DNA of 64,000 nucleotides from Kitasatospora sp. NBC_00458 (GTDB taxonomy: Bacteria; Actinomycetota; Actinomycetes; Streptomycetales; Streptomycetaceae): NCBI RefSeq assembly GCF_036013975.1, contig NZ_CP107904.1, forward strand, positions 4,837,001-4,901,000, given 5' to 3'. How positions within the stretch are numbered: the stretch's first letter is position 1; every line of letters begins with the position of its first letter. This document shows, piece by piece, positions 41,512 through 49,575 of the stretch. The translations under genes and the position numbers were made by a program. Below the pieces are notes generated by a model. The model was given only the letters and a program-made list of their open reading frames with translations, did no database searches and had not been told where the DNA came from.

Positions 41512-41862
41512 TCAGCTCTGGGCAGCGATCAGCAGCCAGCCGGGCGCGCTCATCAGGCCCACGCCGCAGGCCTTCGCGGCGGCGTGCAGGTGCTCGTCCC
41601 AGAACGACGAGTGCAGCGGGTTGAGGTCGGCGGCGGTCAGACGCTCCGGGTCGTCGAGGTCGGCCTCGGCGCAGTACGTGACCAGGTAGAGCTTGTCGTT
41701 GTCGTAGCTGCCGGCTTCGAGGTGGCCGACGCTGTCGCGGTGCTGGTCGGGGTAGATAACGGCCGCGTTGTAGGTGGCGAGCGGCTTGTCGAGGTCGTCG
41801 CCGTAGCGGACGCCGGTGATGGGGGCGCCGTACGCGAGGTAGGCGCTGGTGTGGATGCCCAT
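41512..41862 (-). CDS. Element protein of unknown function (MGIHT-type N-terminus)
   Basis: 116 residues, alpha/beta, beginning MGIHTSAYLAYGAPI. The leader and first codons are duplicated before the 28-residue ORF at 42110-42196. Similar proteins occur in streptomycete phages. Function unknown. Confidence 0.65.
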   Translation of the reverse strand: MGIHTSAYLAYGAPITGVRYGDDLDKPLATYNAAVIYPDQHRDSVGHLEAGSYDNDKLYLVTYCAEADLDDPERLTAADLNPLHSSFWDEHLHAAAKACGVGLMSAPGWLLIAAQS

Positions 41863-41922
41863 GGCGGTCTCCTTCGGGGTGGGGCCGCCCGCGGGGTGCG
41901 GGCGGCCGGTGACGGGCGTCAG
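41848..41922. repeat. Copy 1 of a 75-bp leader cassette
   Basis: 71 of 75 bases match 42182-42256. The unit spans the end of the preceding gap, a hairpin (arms GGCCGCCCGC/GCGGGCGGCC with loop GGGGT), the ribosome site GAAGGAG and the first codons MGIH. A duplicated translation-initiation or attenuator unit. Confidence 0.85.
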
Positions 41923-42113
41923 TGGTGGTCAGCGGCGGCGTGCTCGGGGCAGAGGTCGCGGCGGCGGCCGAACCGCCAGCCGCGGGCCTTCAGGTGGCGG
42001 CGGAGTTCCCGGTGCGTGTCGACCCGGACCGGGTGGCTCCACTCGGTGGTGCACTGCTCGCCGTCGCCGCCGTGGTGGTCGCAGCGGATGGCGAGGTACG
42101 TCTCGGCGCTCAC
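41919..42113 (-). CDS. Small Cys/His-rich protein
   Basis: 64 residues with CDHHGGDGEQC and LCPEHAAADHH, a likely zinc-binding pattern. GTG start overlaps the preceding stop (GTGA). Not recognised; it is of a type often seen in actinophage early regions. Confidence 0.6.
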   Translation of the reverse strand: MSAETYLAIRCDHHGGDGEQCTTEWSHPVRVDTHRELRRHLKARGWRFGRRRDLCPEHAAADHH

Positions 42114-42196
42114 GTGGCGGCCCCGGCGGGCACGGGGGTGGGCAGGACGTGCTCAATGCGACGGATGGTGGTCTCGCGGCGGGTGTGGATGCCCAT
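42110..42196 (-). CDS. Possible 28-residue truncated MGIHT-type ORF
   Basis: MGIHTRRETTIRRIEHVLPTPVPAGAAT. It starts with the same leader and MGIHT as the 116-residue gene but diverges at once. It is coupled to the next gene by GTGA. Possibly a remnant after duplication, now serving as a translational lead-in. Confidence 0.4.
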   Translation of the reverse strand: MGIHTRRETTIRRIEHVLPTPVPAGAAT

Positions 42197-42256
42197 GGTG
42201 CTCTCCTTCGGGGTGGGGCCGCCCGCGGGGTGCGGGCAGCCGTTGACGGGCGTCAG
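42182..42256. repeat. Copy 2 of the 75-bp leader cassette
   Basis: Four mismatches to 41848-41922. One falls in the hairpin arm (GCGGGCAGCC), weakening it slightly. Confidence 0.85.
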
Positions 42257-42486
42257 ACGAACAGGTCCAGCTGCAGTGGGACGTCGGTGCCCACCGGGGC
42301 CGGGCCGATCTCGCCGGCCAGGTGCCAGTCGATCAGGGCTTGGGCGTCGTCCTGGGTGCTGCACCAGCCGGTGTGGTTGGGGCGGGTGATGATGCTGCGG
42401 CAGCAGTGGGCCCACCACATGCCTGCGCAGGTGTAGGTGCTCTGCTGGATGAGGGGTTCGTGGTGAGTCCTCGCTGGGCCGTCCAT
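42253..42486 (-). CDS. Element protein of unknown function
   Basis: 77 residues with Cys/Trp-rich middle (YTCAGMWWAHCCRSI; TGWCSTQDDAQALIDWHLAG). ATG start; it lies 10 bp after the coiled-coil gene. Not recognised. Confidence 0.55.
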   Translation of the reverse strand: MDGPARTHHEPLIQQSTYTCAGMWWAHCCRSIITRPNHTGWCSTQDDAQALIDWHLAGEIGPAPVGTDVPLQLDLFV

Positions 42487-42496
42487 GGCGGGCCTC

Positions 42497-43153
42497 TCAG
42501 CTGGCCGGGTTGTGGGCGCGGACCCAGTTGTTCATCTCGTTGCCGAGCTGGTGCAGGACGGCGAACGCCGGGTGGGTGTCCTCGCCGCCGTTGTCGTAGT
42601 GCCACTTGCGGCGATGGGCCTCGGCGGCAAAGTGGAGGATGCGGCCCAAGGCGATCTCGCGCTCCCGGCGCTCGGCGGCCAGCTCGGTCTCCAGTTGGCG
42701 GACGCGGGCCTCGGCGCGCTGGCGGGCCTCGTGCGGGGTGAGCGCGCCGGGCGCGTGCCGCTGCACGACGAGCGTGTAGACCTCCGGCGACTCGGCGATC
42801 TTGACGTCGAGCTCCAGCCGCGTCTCCGAGTAGTTCGGGGCGTCGCCGAGCAAGGCCCGGGCCGCGGCAACGTAGGCGGCGACGAAGTCACGGCCGCCCG
42901 CGAGGTCCATCTCCCAGCGGCCAGCGCGGAAGTCGGCCCACTTGATGCCGAGCTGCCTCTCCTGGTTCTGCATCCACCGTTCGCGAGCGGCCGCGTCCCG
43001 GCCGCCGAGCTCGGTGAGCAACTCCGCCTGCTGCTCGCGTAGCAGACGGACGCCGGCGCGGAGGAGTGCGTGCTCGTCCGGGGTGAGGGGGCGGTGGTCG
43101 GTGTGGCCGATGAGGTGGTCGAGCTGCTCGGCGGTCGGCGGGAGAGGGTTCAT
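42497..43153 (-). CDS. Coiled-coil element protein
   Basis: 218 residues. Strong helix/coiled-coil regions (ALLRAGVRLLREQQAELLTELG; EARQRAEARVRQLETELAAERRER). Its start overlaps the next upstream stop by four bases. Many actinophage early genes have this build. Role unknown. Confidence 0.65.
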   Translation of the reverse strand: MNPLPPTAEQLDHLIGHTDHRPLTPDEHALLRAGVRLLREQQAELLTELGGRDAAARERWMQNQERQLGIKWADFRAGRWEMDLAGGRDFVAAYVAAARALLGDAPNYSETRLELDVKIAESPEVYTLVVQRHAPGALTPHEARQRAEARVRQLETELAAERREREIALGRILHFAAEAHRRKWHYDNGGEDTHPAFAVLHQLGNEMNNWVRAHNPAS

Positions 43154-43392
43154 CGGAGGGTCCTTCCTACGCGGGCGAGGGCTCGGCGGCCGCGGCGAGT
43201 AAGCGGCGGCTCGACGGCGGTGGTGGAGTCGAAGAGGCGGACGATGACTGCGAAGTCCGCGTGGATGGCGGCCTGCGAGCGGAGCGGGCGGGCCTGGTAC
43301 CCGTGAGCGGAGCGACACGCGTTGCGGAGCATCCACAGGCCGAGGGCCGAGGCAGGCCCGCAGACGGCGAGGACGAGCCAGGCGGTGTTCAC
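43150..43392 (-). CDS. Small protein with N-terminal membrane helix
   Basis: 80 residues. VNTAWLVLAVCGPASALGLWML forms one helix, followed by a basic tail (RRGRRALARVGRTLR). GTG overlaps the WhiB-like stop, so it is coupled to that gene. Function unknown. Confidence 0.6.
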   Translation of the reverse strand: MNTAWLVLAVCGPASALGLWMLRNACRSAHGYQARPLRSQAAIHADFAVIVRLFDSTTAVEPPLTRRGRRALARVGRTLR

Positions 43393-43658
43393 GCGGCGGT
43401 CCTGGTGGAGAGGGCACGGCGGCGCTGGGCCTCGGTCTCGCCGCCGCACGCGCCGGCCTGGCCGGTGGCCCGGGCCCAGGCCCGGCAGGCGAGCATGTGC
43501 GGGCAGTCGTGGCAGAGGTCCGCCGCTCGCAGCTGCTCCGTGTAGACGCTCGACGTCCACAGGTCCGGATCGGTGGTGCGGCAGGGCAACGTCAGGTCGT
43601 CGACGTTCAGCGGCAGCGGGGACGCGGCGCGCGCCGATCCGGGAGTGATCGCGGCCAT
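43389..43658 (-). CDS. WhiB-like iron-sulfur regulator encoded by the element
   Basis: 89 residues. The four-Cys pattern (PCRTTDPDLW, then ADLCHDCPHMLACRAWA) and the following GACGGETEAQRR turn match the WhiB family. WhiB proteins hold a 4Fe-4S cluster and bind sigma factor HrdB/SigA. Mycobacteriophage TM4 encodes one that dominates host WhiB2. Here the G(V/I)WGG turn is degenerate (GACGG). Confidence 0.82.
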   Translation of the reverse strand: MAAITPGSARAASPLPLNVDDLTLPCRTTDPDLWTSSVYTEQLRAADLCHDCPHMLACRAWARATGQAGACGGETEAQRRRALSTRTAA

Positions 43659-43724
43659 CGGGGTTCTCCTTTCGAGTGGTTGGATGGGAACCGGGCGGGC
43701 CTACTAGGGGTGGGCCCGCCCCGG

Positions 43725-45344
43725 TCAGGCGGCGACGGCGGACGCTCGGACCCACGGGTCGAGCAGGGCCGTGGCCTGGGCGATGTCGAGCGCATCGGAG
43801 ACGTCGCCAGCGGTCCATCCGGGGCCGACCCGAACCCGCCGGTATCGGCACAGCTGCAGCTGCTTCGGAGAGGCCGGCCGGGCCCGCCAGGCGGAGGTGC
43901 GCAGCGTCAGAGCGCGTCCCTCGCGGCCGCGGGCGCCGATCTCGGCCCACCGCATCGCGTCGGCCTGGGTGAAGTCGCGGTCAAGGGCCGGAGGCTGGAC
44001 GCCGCCGTCCTCGGACCAGCGGCGGATCCGGTAGAGGCTGGCCGCGCTCGGCACGAGGAAGTAGAACGCGCGGCCGGCCGGGATGAACCAGAGGCCGCCG
44101 CCGGTCCGGAGCCAACGCACCCGGGAGTGGTGGAACAGGTCGATGTCCTCCCAGCCGACCGCGAGCGCGGGCGCGGTGCCGGGCTTCGTAGACTCGGGCT
44201 CGGCGGGCTCAGCCGCGGCCTCGGCCAGCGACTGGTTCTCGCGCAGCGCGCCGACGTTCCGGCCGGTGAGGTCGACGATGGACGCGAGCTTGTGCCGGGT
44301 CGAGCTGCCCATCACGTCGAGGACCAGGGCGTCGACCTTGCCGGGCGACGGACGGAGCACACGGCCGACCATCTGGACGTACAGGCCAGGGGACTTGGTG
44401 GGCCGGGCGATCACCGCGCAGGACGCCCACGGCGCGTCGAACCCCTCGGTCAACACCATGCAGTTGGTGAGGACCTGCACGTCGCCCGCCTTGTAGCGGC
44501 CGAGGGTGGCGAGGCGGTCGTCGCGGGGCATGTCGCCCCAGACGGCGGCCGCGGTGATACCGGCGGCTGTGAGGGCCTCGGCCATGCCGTGGGCGGTGGC
44601 GACGGTCGGGGTGAACACCACCCCGGGGCGGTCGGCGGCGTGCTCGACGTAGGCGTCGGCGACGACCCGGGCGGCGCCGGAGTCCTCCAGGGCCTGGCCG
44701 AGCTGGCTGTCCTGGAGGTCGCCGGCACGGGTCTTCACCTTGTCGAGGTCGAGCCCACCGACCCGGACCCGCTTGCCCCGGACGTCGACGAGGTGGCCGT
44801 CGGCCATCAGGTCGAGGATGTCGAGCTGGAACACGATGTCCTGCCAGACGTCGGCCAAGCCCCCGTCGGTCCGCGTCATCGTCGCGGTGAAGCCAGCCAC
44901 CGGCACGCTCGACCAGGCGCCGAAGTGGTCGAGCACCTCGACGTAGGAGTCGGCGGCGGCGTGGTGGCACTCGTCCACGACGACCAGGCCGACGCCGGTG
45001 ATCGCGGCCCGCCGCTTCCGCACGGCCAGGGTCTGGATGCTCGCGACGATCACGTCCACGCCGCGGTGCTCGTCTCGGCCGGCCTTGACGACGCCGACCT
45101 TCAGGTGCGGGGCGATGGCACGGATCTTGGCGGCGGCCTGCTGGATGAGCTCCTCACGGTGGGCGATGACCAGGGCCCGGCGGCCGGTCTGCTGGTGCAT
45201 GCGACTGATCAGGTGGGACAGGACGACGGTCTTCCCGGCGCCGGTCGGCAGGACGACGGCGAGCCGGTTCGCGTCGGCGGCCTGCCAGCCGTCGATGAGC
45301 TTGGAGATGGCCTCGCGCTGGTACGGGCGGAGGTCGAAGGACAT
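43725..45344 (-). CDS. Superfamily 2 DEAD/DEAH helicase
   Basis: 539 residues. LRPYQREAI start, Walker A PTGAGKT, DECHH (motif II), ATMTRTDGG, a helicase C domain with TEGFDAPW and QMVGRVLRPSPGK (motif VI). Such helicases are common in the replication modules of actinophages. GAGGTG precedes the ATG. The next region upstream is the iteron array, then the primase. Confidence 0.9.
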   Translation of the reverse strand: MSFDLRPYQREAISKLIDGWQAADANRLAVVLPTGAGKTVVLSHLISRMHQQTGRRALVIAHREELIQQAAAKIRAIAPHLKVGVVKAGRDEHRGVDVIVASIQTLAVRKRRAAITGVGLVVVDECHHAAADSYVEVLDHFGAWSSVPVAGFTATMTRTDGGLADVWQDIVFQLDILDLMADGHLVDVRGKRVRVGGLDLDKVKTRAGDLQDSQLGQALEDSGAARVVADAYVEHAADRPGVVFTPTVATAHGMAEALTAAGITAAAVWGDMPRDDRLATLGRYKAGDVQVLTNCMVLTEGFDAPWASCAVIARPTKSPGLYVQMVGRVLRPSPGKVDALVLDVMGSSTRHKLASIVDLTGRNVGALRENQSLAEAAAEPAEPESTKPGTAPALAVGWEDIDLFHHSRVRWLRTGGGLWFIPAGRAFYFLVPSAASLYRIRRWSEDGGVQPPALDRDFTQADAMRWAEIGARGREGRALTLRTSAWRARPASPKQLQLCRYRRVRVGPGWTAGDVSDALDIAQATALLDPWVRASAVAA

Positions 45345-45372
45345 GGGACACCTCGATTCGATGCTGGAGCTC

Positions 45373-45691
45373 TGCGGGGAGTGCGGGAAGTGCGGGAAGT
45401 GGTTGCGGGTGTTCCTCATTGGGACCGTCCGCGCTCTGACCTGGTGCTTTGCGGGTATGCGGGGAGTTGCGGGGAGTTCTCTCTAACCCCTTGTGCCGGA
45501 GGCTCTTTCGAGTCGCCGTGATCGGTATGGCGTATCTGTGATGCGCGACGGGTGTGTGTTGTACGTGCGGTAGAAGGAGCGGTGGTGACTCCCCGCAACT
45601 CCCCGCCTCCCCGCATCGGCGCTGGTCGCGGCCTTGCGGGATCCCTGCGCAACTCCCCGCAGGCATGGGCGAGACACCCGCACTCCCCGCA
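45373..45691. repeat. Candidate replication origin: inverted iteron array
   Basis: TGCGGGGAGT-type iterons at 45373, 45382, 45391 (the latter two TGCGGGAAGT), 45458 and 45468 face ACTCCCCGCA-type copies at 45588, 45598, 45606, 45652 and 45682. Between the two clusters is a 110-bp spacer lower in GC. The 360-bp gap 45345-45704 has no credible gene. It is flanked by a helicase and a Prim-Pol, which is where an origin is expected. Confidence 0.7.
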
Positions 45692-45704
45692 TCGGCCGTC
45701 ACGG

Positions 45705-48359
45705 TCAGGTCTCGTGCGTGGCGGTGCCGCGGCCGGTGTGGACGTCGACCCGCCAGAGGTTCTGCTTCTTGTGCGAGTCGTAGACCCGGGCCAGCTTGTG
45801 GGTGCCGAAGAACCGGCCTTCGCGGGCCTTGAGCCAGAGGCCGAGCTGCTTCGTTGACGGAGCCTCACCGTCCCGCAGGCGCGGGACGTGGTCGGGCAGG
45901 CCGCCGATCAGTCGGCCGACCTGGACCGGGTCGGTGCCGATCGTCTCGCGCCAGATCTCCAGGAACGCTGTCCACTCGGCTTCTTCGTCGTCCTGGTCGA
46001 GGGCGTTGTCCTGATCGGCGTTGAAGCCAGAGACGCCGAGGTAGCCGAGGAGGCCGGCCAGCATGGTTGCCCACTCGGAGTAGTCGCCCTTCCGGGTGCG
46101 GACGAGCGGGGCCCCAGCGGTGAGCCAGGCCCTCACGAGCGTCACCAGTGCGGCCACGAGCGTGGACGCGTGGGCGCGGAGCCAGGGACGGAGATCGCCG
46201 ATCGTGAAGCCGTCGCGCTGGTCCGGATCCGGGCAGTTGGGGTTCAGGCGCACCCAGAAGACTCGGCGCCGGTTGTCGCCGCTGGTGCGAAGGGCGTTGC
46301 CGGTGGCAACCCACACCCGGTCGTTGCGCATGACCACCCTGCCGGTGGCGCCGAGGACTCGGTCGCCCCACTGCTCGTCGGTGAGCAGTGCGGACAGGAC
46401 GGGGCTCTTCATGATGTGGCCGGTGGGCAGGTTGTCGAACGCCACCACGGGCTGGCCGGTGGTGTAGAGCTGCGTCGTGATCGACTTCCTCAGCTCGGTG
46501 TCGTTCTCGGGCCAGGGAGTACCCGCGACCCCGTAGCAGTGCCCCAGCAAGTCCTTCAACAGGGACTTTCCGGAGCCCGGGGCCGTTGCGGTGATGACGA
46601 ACATGGGAGTAGGGCCGTGGAAGTACGGGCGCAGGATGGGCGTTAGGAGCGCGGCCAGGTAGTGGGCCCGGTCGGAGTCGGCAACCCACGGGAAGTCGGC
46701 GAGCACCTGGCCCAGGACGATCTCCCGGGCCCGGTCCAGGCTCTCGGTGGTGACGGTTGGCTGGAGCCGCCGGACCGGCACCCGAGGCTGGAGGTAGAGG
46801 CCGGTGACGCGGTCGTATCCGGGGTCAGTGACCAGGGTCCCGTCCGGCCGGACCACGGGCGACGTCACGATGCCGCGCAGGGGAGGTAGCGACCAGTCCT
46901 TCCGGCCGAGGATTGTGCCGCAGCTCTTCGGCATCAGGAGCTCGCGCTCCTCGGTCGGGACGCCGTCCGCGTCCTTCTTCACCACGTAGGTGGTGACGTG
47001 GTCCGCGAGGTAGGCACGCAGGTTGTCCGTCGCCAGCTGGTGGACGACGGGGTCGCCCATGTCGTCGAGGTGCACCCAGCACGGGCCCGACGACCGCTTG
47101 TAGAGGTCGGGCAGGCGGCCCGCAGCCATGAGCGCGAGGATCCCGTCGATCCCGTCGGCCTCGTTCGTGATGTCGAGCTGGGGCCGGTCCGGGACGGCGT
47201 GGAGGTGGCGGTCCTGTGCCTCCCCGCCCTCGGGCTCGTACGCGGGGTCGAGGGCGGCCGATCCGTCGGACCACATCTCGACCGGACGGGCCGGTGCGAG
47301 ACGGCGGCGCTCCGGCTCGGACCCGTACCCCTGGCGCCGGAGCGCGCCCGCAGCGGCCCTGTGGTCGCCGTTGTGGTTGAGCAGGGCGTAGGCGCCGAAC
47401 TTGGTGTAGGGCACCTCGGCCTGGAACTCGGAGGAGGTGGTGAAGACGTACAAGCGGTCGGCGGCCGGGTCGCGGCCGGTCGTGGCCTTCGCGCCGCGGG
47501 TTCCGTCGGCCCAACCCCAGTAGGTGGTACGGCCGCTGGTCCGGATCGGGCGGAAGATGCCATGAAGGATCTCCTCCCACAACGCGCGCTGCTCGAAGTC
47601 CTCGCCGGGCCGCAGCCCTCCGCCGGGCAGCGGGGGTCGGCTGCGGCCCGGTGCCGTCGATGCCGTCTCGGGCTTGGGCAGGGCGTCGACCATCCGGCAG
47701 ACGTCGCGGACGGCCTCCATGTGGTCGGCGTCGACGGTGGGGATGGTGGCCGGCCCTCCGGCGATCCGGACGTACGGCAGGCCGGAGGCGTGAACGGTGC
47801 CGCCGGACGGCTCGGTGAGTCCGTACCCACCCTCGCCGCGCGTCTCGATGAGCACGCGCAGGATGCGGCTGTTCGGCTTCTCGGCGAGACGCTGCCGTTC
47901 TTCTGGGGTGTACTCGTCCTCGCGTGCCAGCCGTTGAGCCAACTTCGTGTTCGGGGGGACCAGCCCCCCCTCGACGCGGACCCGGTAGTGGATGCCGCCC
48001 GACGGCGACTCGGTTGCCCACCCCGTCCGGATCGCAGTCCAGACGTCGCCGAGGCCCGAGGCGTCCATGACCTCGTTGACCTCGTTGAGGACTCCTTCAC
48101 GGACAGCGAGGCCCTCGAACTCGATCATCTCGACGCTGCCGGACACCCCGCCGTAGACGACGGCGATGCCGGCTGCCCTGTCCGGGGCGAACCAGCGGTC
48201 GTGCTCCTCCGGGGTGGAGCTGGTGGTCTTGTACGGCGTCCAGCTGCGAACGTCTGCGGCTTTGCTGCCGTCCGCCCTGATGGGCAGGACGCAAAGACCG
48301 ACGTCGTGATACTCACGAGCGGCGTCGCGCAGGCTGATCTGCTGCTCGGTGTTGGGCAA
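45705..48359 (-). CDS. Bifunctional Prim-Pol primase/polymerase with C-terminal ATPase
   Basis: 884 residues. N-terminal archaeo-eukaryotic primase domain: motif I MIEFEG (E80, E82), motif II SGGIH (about 120-124), motif III IETRGEGGYG (E172). The family usually has Asp at the metal positions; here they are Glu. A C-terminal P-loop (APGSGKS, about 593) marks a helicase/ATPase domain. This is the main replication protein. TTG start with GGAGAG. Prim-Pol is one of the replication classes of AICEs and also occurs in phages. Confidence 0.85.
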   Translation of the reverse strand: MPNTEQQISLRDAAREYHDVGLCVLPIRADGSKAADVRSWTPYKTTSSTPEEHDRWFAPDRAAGIAVVYGGVSGSVEMIEFEGLAVREGVLNEVNEVMDASGLGDVWTAIRTGWATESPSGGIHYRVRVEGGLVPPNTKLAQRLAREDEYTPEERQRLAEKPNSRILRVLIETRGEGGYGLTEPSGGTVHASGLPYVRIAGGPATIPTVDADHMEAVRDVCRMVDALPKPETASTAPGRSRPPLPGGGLRPGEDFEQRALWEEILHGIFRPIRTSGRTTYWGWADGTRGAKATTGRDPAADRLYVFTTSSEFQAEVPYTKFGAYALLNHNGDHRAAAGALRRQGYGSEPERRRLAPARPVEMWSDGSAALDPAYEPEGGEAQDRHLHAVPDRPQLDITNEADGIDGILALMAAGRLPDLYKRSSGPCWVHLDDMGDPVVHQLATDNLRAYLADHVTTYVVKKDADGVPTEERELLMPKSCGTILGRKDWSLPPLRGIVTSPVVRPDGTLVTDPGYDRVTGLYLQPRVPVRRLQPTVTTESLDRAREIVLGQVLADFPWVADSDRAHYLAALLTPILRPYFHGPTPMFVITATAPGSGKSLLKDLLGHCYGVAGTPWPENDTELRKSITTQLYTTGQPVVAFDNLPTGHIMKSPVLSALLTDEQWGDRVLGATGRVVMRNDRVWVATGNALRTSGDNRRRVFWVRLNPNCPDPDQRDGFTIGDLRPWLRAHASTLVAALVTLVRAWLTAGAPLVRTRKGDYSEWATMLAGLLGYLGVSGFNADQDNALDQDDEEAEWTAFLEIWRETIGTDPVQVGRLIGGLPDHVPRLRDGEAPSTKQLGLWLKAREGRFFGTHKLARVYDSHKKQNLWRVDVHTGRGTATHET

Positions 48360-48432
48360 CGGGGCTCTCCGGTTGATCTTGGCGTGGGGAGGGCGCGGGG
48401 CCGAGGCGTCCTGCCCGGTCTGCGGGCGGGCG

Positions 48433-48705
48433 CTACTGGGCGGGGGCGTCGTGCTGTGTGACGGCGATCCCGTCGAGCCCGAGGAACGCCAGCAGGTCGC
48501 TGCGGCGGCAGAAGTAGCGGCCTTGGATGGGGACGACCTCGACCGGGAACTCGCCTGCGCGCGCCAACTTGTAGGCCGACGGGCGGGAGAGGCCGCCGCA
48601 CGCGGCGGCTCCGGACGGCCAGACGGGGACGAGAGCGGGCAGCGCGAGGACCTGGTCGGTGGTCAACGGGTCGACCCGAGTGGCGGAGCTGCGGGCGGTG
48701 GTCAC
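48433..48705 (-). CDS. AlpA/excisionase-like DNA-binding protein
   Basis: 90 residues with a winged HTH of MerR/AlpA type (GGLSRPSAYKLARAGEFPVEVVPIQGRYFCRRSDLLAFLG). GTG overlaps the XRE gene stop by four bases. The position next to replication genes and the switch suggests an excisionase or replication regulator. Confidence 0.72.
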   Translation of the reverse strand: MTTARSSATRVDPLTTDQVLALPALVPVWPSGAAACGGLSRPSAYKLARAGEFPVEVVPIQGRYFCRRSDLLAFLGLDGIAVTQHDAPAQ

Positions 48706-48956
48706 GAGGCGGCCCCCGCTTCGTCCGGGCCCGCGCTGCTGTCCGGGTCTGCCGAGACCAGCTCGTCGACCGTGGCGCCGTACACCTGGGCGAGGGCGAT
48801 CAGGGAGGTCGTTGCGGGTTCGACGAGGCCACGGCGCAGCCGGGAGACGGTCGACTGGGCGAGGCCACTGCGCCGGGCGATGGCGTAGCCGGTCAGGTCG
48901 CCCTTCTCGGCCGCGAGCCGCATCAGGTGGTCGTCCCGTAGGTGGAACTTGGCCAT
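48702..48956 (-). CDS. XRE-family regulator (Cro-like, leftward)
   Basis: 84 residues, a complete HTH (LTGYAIARRSGLAQSTVSRLRRGLVEPATTSLIALAQVYG). It is the first gene of the leftward early operon and divergent from the putative repressor. GGGAG at seven bases favours ATG 48956 over the GTG at 48962. Confidence 0.8.
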   Translation of the reverse strand: MAKFHLRDDHLMRLAAEKGDLTGYAIARRSGLAQSTVSRLRRGLVEPATTSLIALAQVYGATVDELVSADPDSSAGPDEAGAAS

Positions 48957-48987
48957 GTACACGCTCCCTGGTCAGAGGTCATATTTC

Positions 48988-49107
48988 CTTCCTCGCAAGG
49001 AAGCTACGCCACTACTTCCTTATGAGCAAGTAGAAACATCCCAGCCATGCAGGGAGTCGTTGTCAGTCACGCGTGCCATGCTTGTTTGCGCGCAAGTACT
49101 TGCGCGC
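48988..49107. promoter_or_regulatory. Lysogeny switch region with palindromes
   Basis: Three inverted repeats lie between the divergent regulators: CTTCCT-CGCA-AGGAAG (48988-49003), CTACTT-10-AAGTAG (49012-49033), and the perfect 20-bp GCGCGCAAGTACTTGCGCGC (49088-49107). They probably hold the operators for the XRE pair. Confidence 0.6.
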
Positions 49108-49150
49108 TACCGTGAGCATGGGAAGGGGCTCGATGAGAGGTGGATTGATC

Positions 49151-49570
49151 ATGGAAGACGTTCAGAAGGAGGCCGCGAGGGCGGCGAGGGCCGTTGCGTT
49201 CGGCGACCTCGTTCGCAGCGGCGCCATCCGCGCCGGGTACGACCTCGCGCCCCGCGGCGGCGGGCGTACTGCGCTCGCCAATGACACGGGCATGCCACTT
49301 GCGACGGTCAGCAGGATGCTCTCCGGGCAAACGATCCCCGACCCACGGTTTATGGTCCCGCTCGCGGACGCGATCGACGTCGATGTTCTTGACCTGTTCA
49401 TTGCCGCTGGCCTACTGCCACGCGGGACCGGGCCCGGGCGTCCACGACCATTCACAGCGACGGACGCAGCGCATAGTCTGGGGATCACCGAACCGGGCAA
49501 GGTCTCGGTTTTCAGTGCCATGGTGCAGGCGCTGCTGGGCGAAAAAGATACTGGCAAACCGGCAAAGTAG
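49151..49570 (+). CDS. Putative prophage repressor (XRE family)
   Basis: 139 residues. HTH core GGRTALANDTGMPLATVSRMLSG...PLADAIDVDVLDLFIAAGL. AGGTGG lies seven bases before the ATG at 49151; ATG 49133 is possible. It is divergent from the Cro-like gene, with the palindromes between them. No LexA-type peptidase is fused, so induction would need another mechanism. Confidence 0.75.
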   Translation: MEDVQKEAARAARAVAFGDLVRSGAIRAGYDLAPRGGGRTALANDTGMPLATVSRMLSGQTIPDPRFMVPLADAIDVDVLDLFIAAGLLPRGTGPGRPRPFTATDAAHSLGITEPGKVSVFSAMVQALLGEKDTGKPAK

Positions 49571-49575
49571 GTGGC

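Noticed and set aside
45416..45868. Reading frames in the gap between helicase and primase
   Set aside because: They are short, overlap the iterons, lack ribosome sites and have no protein-like composition.
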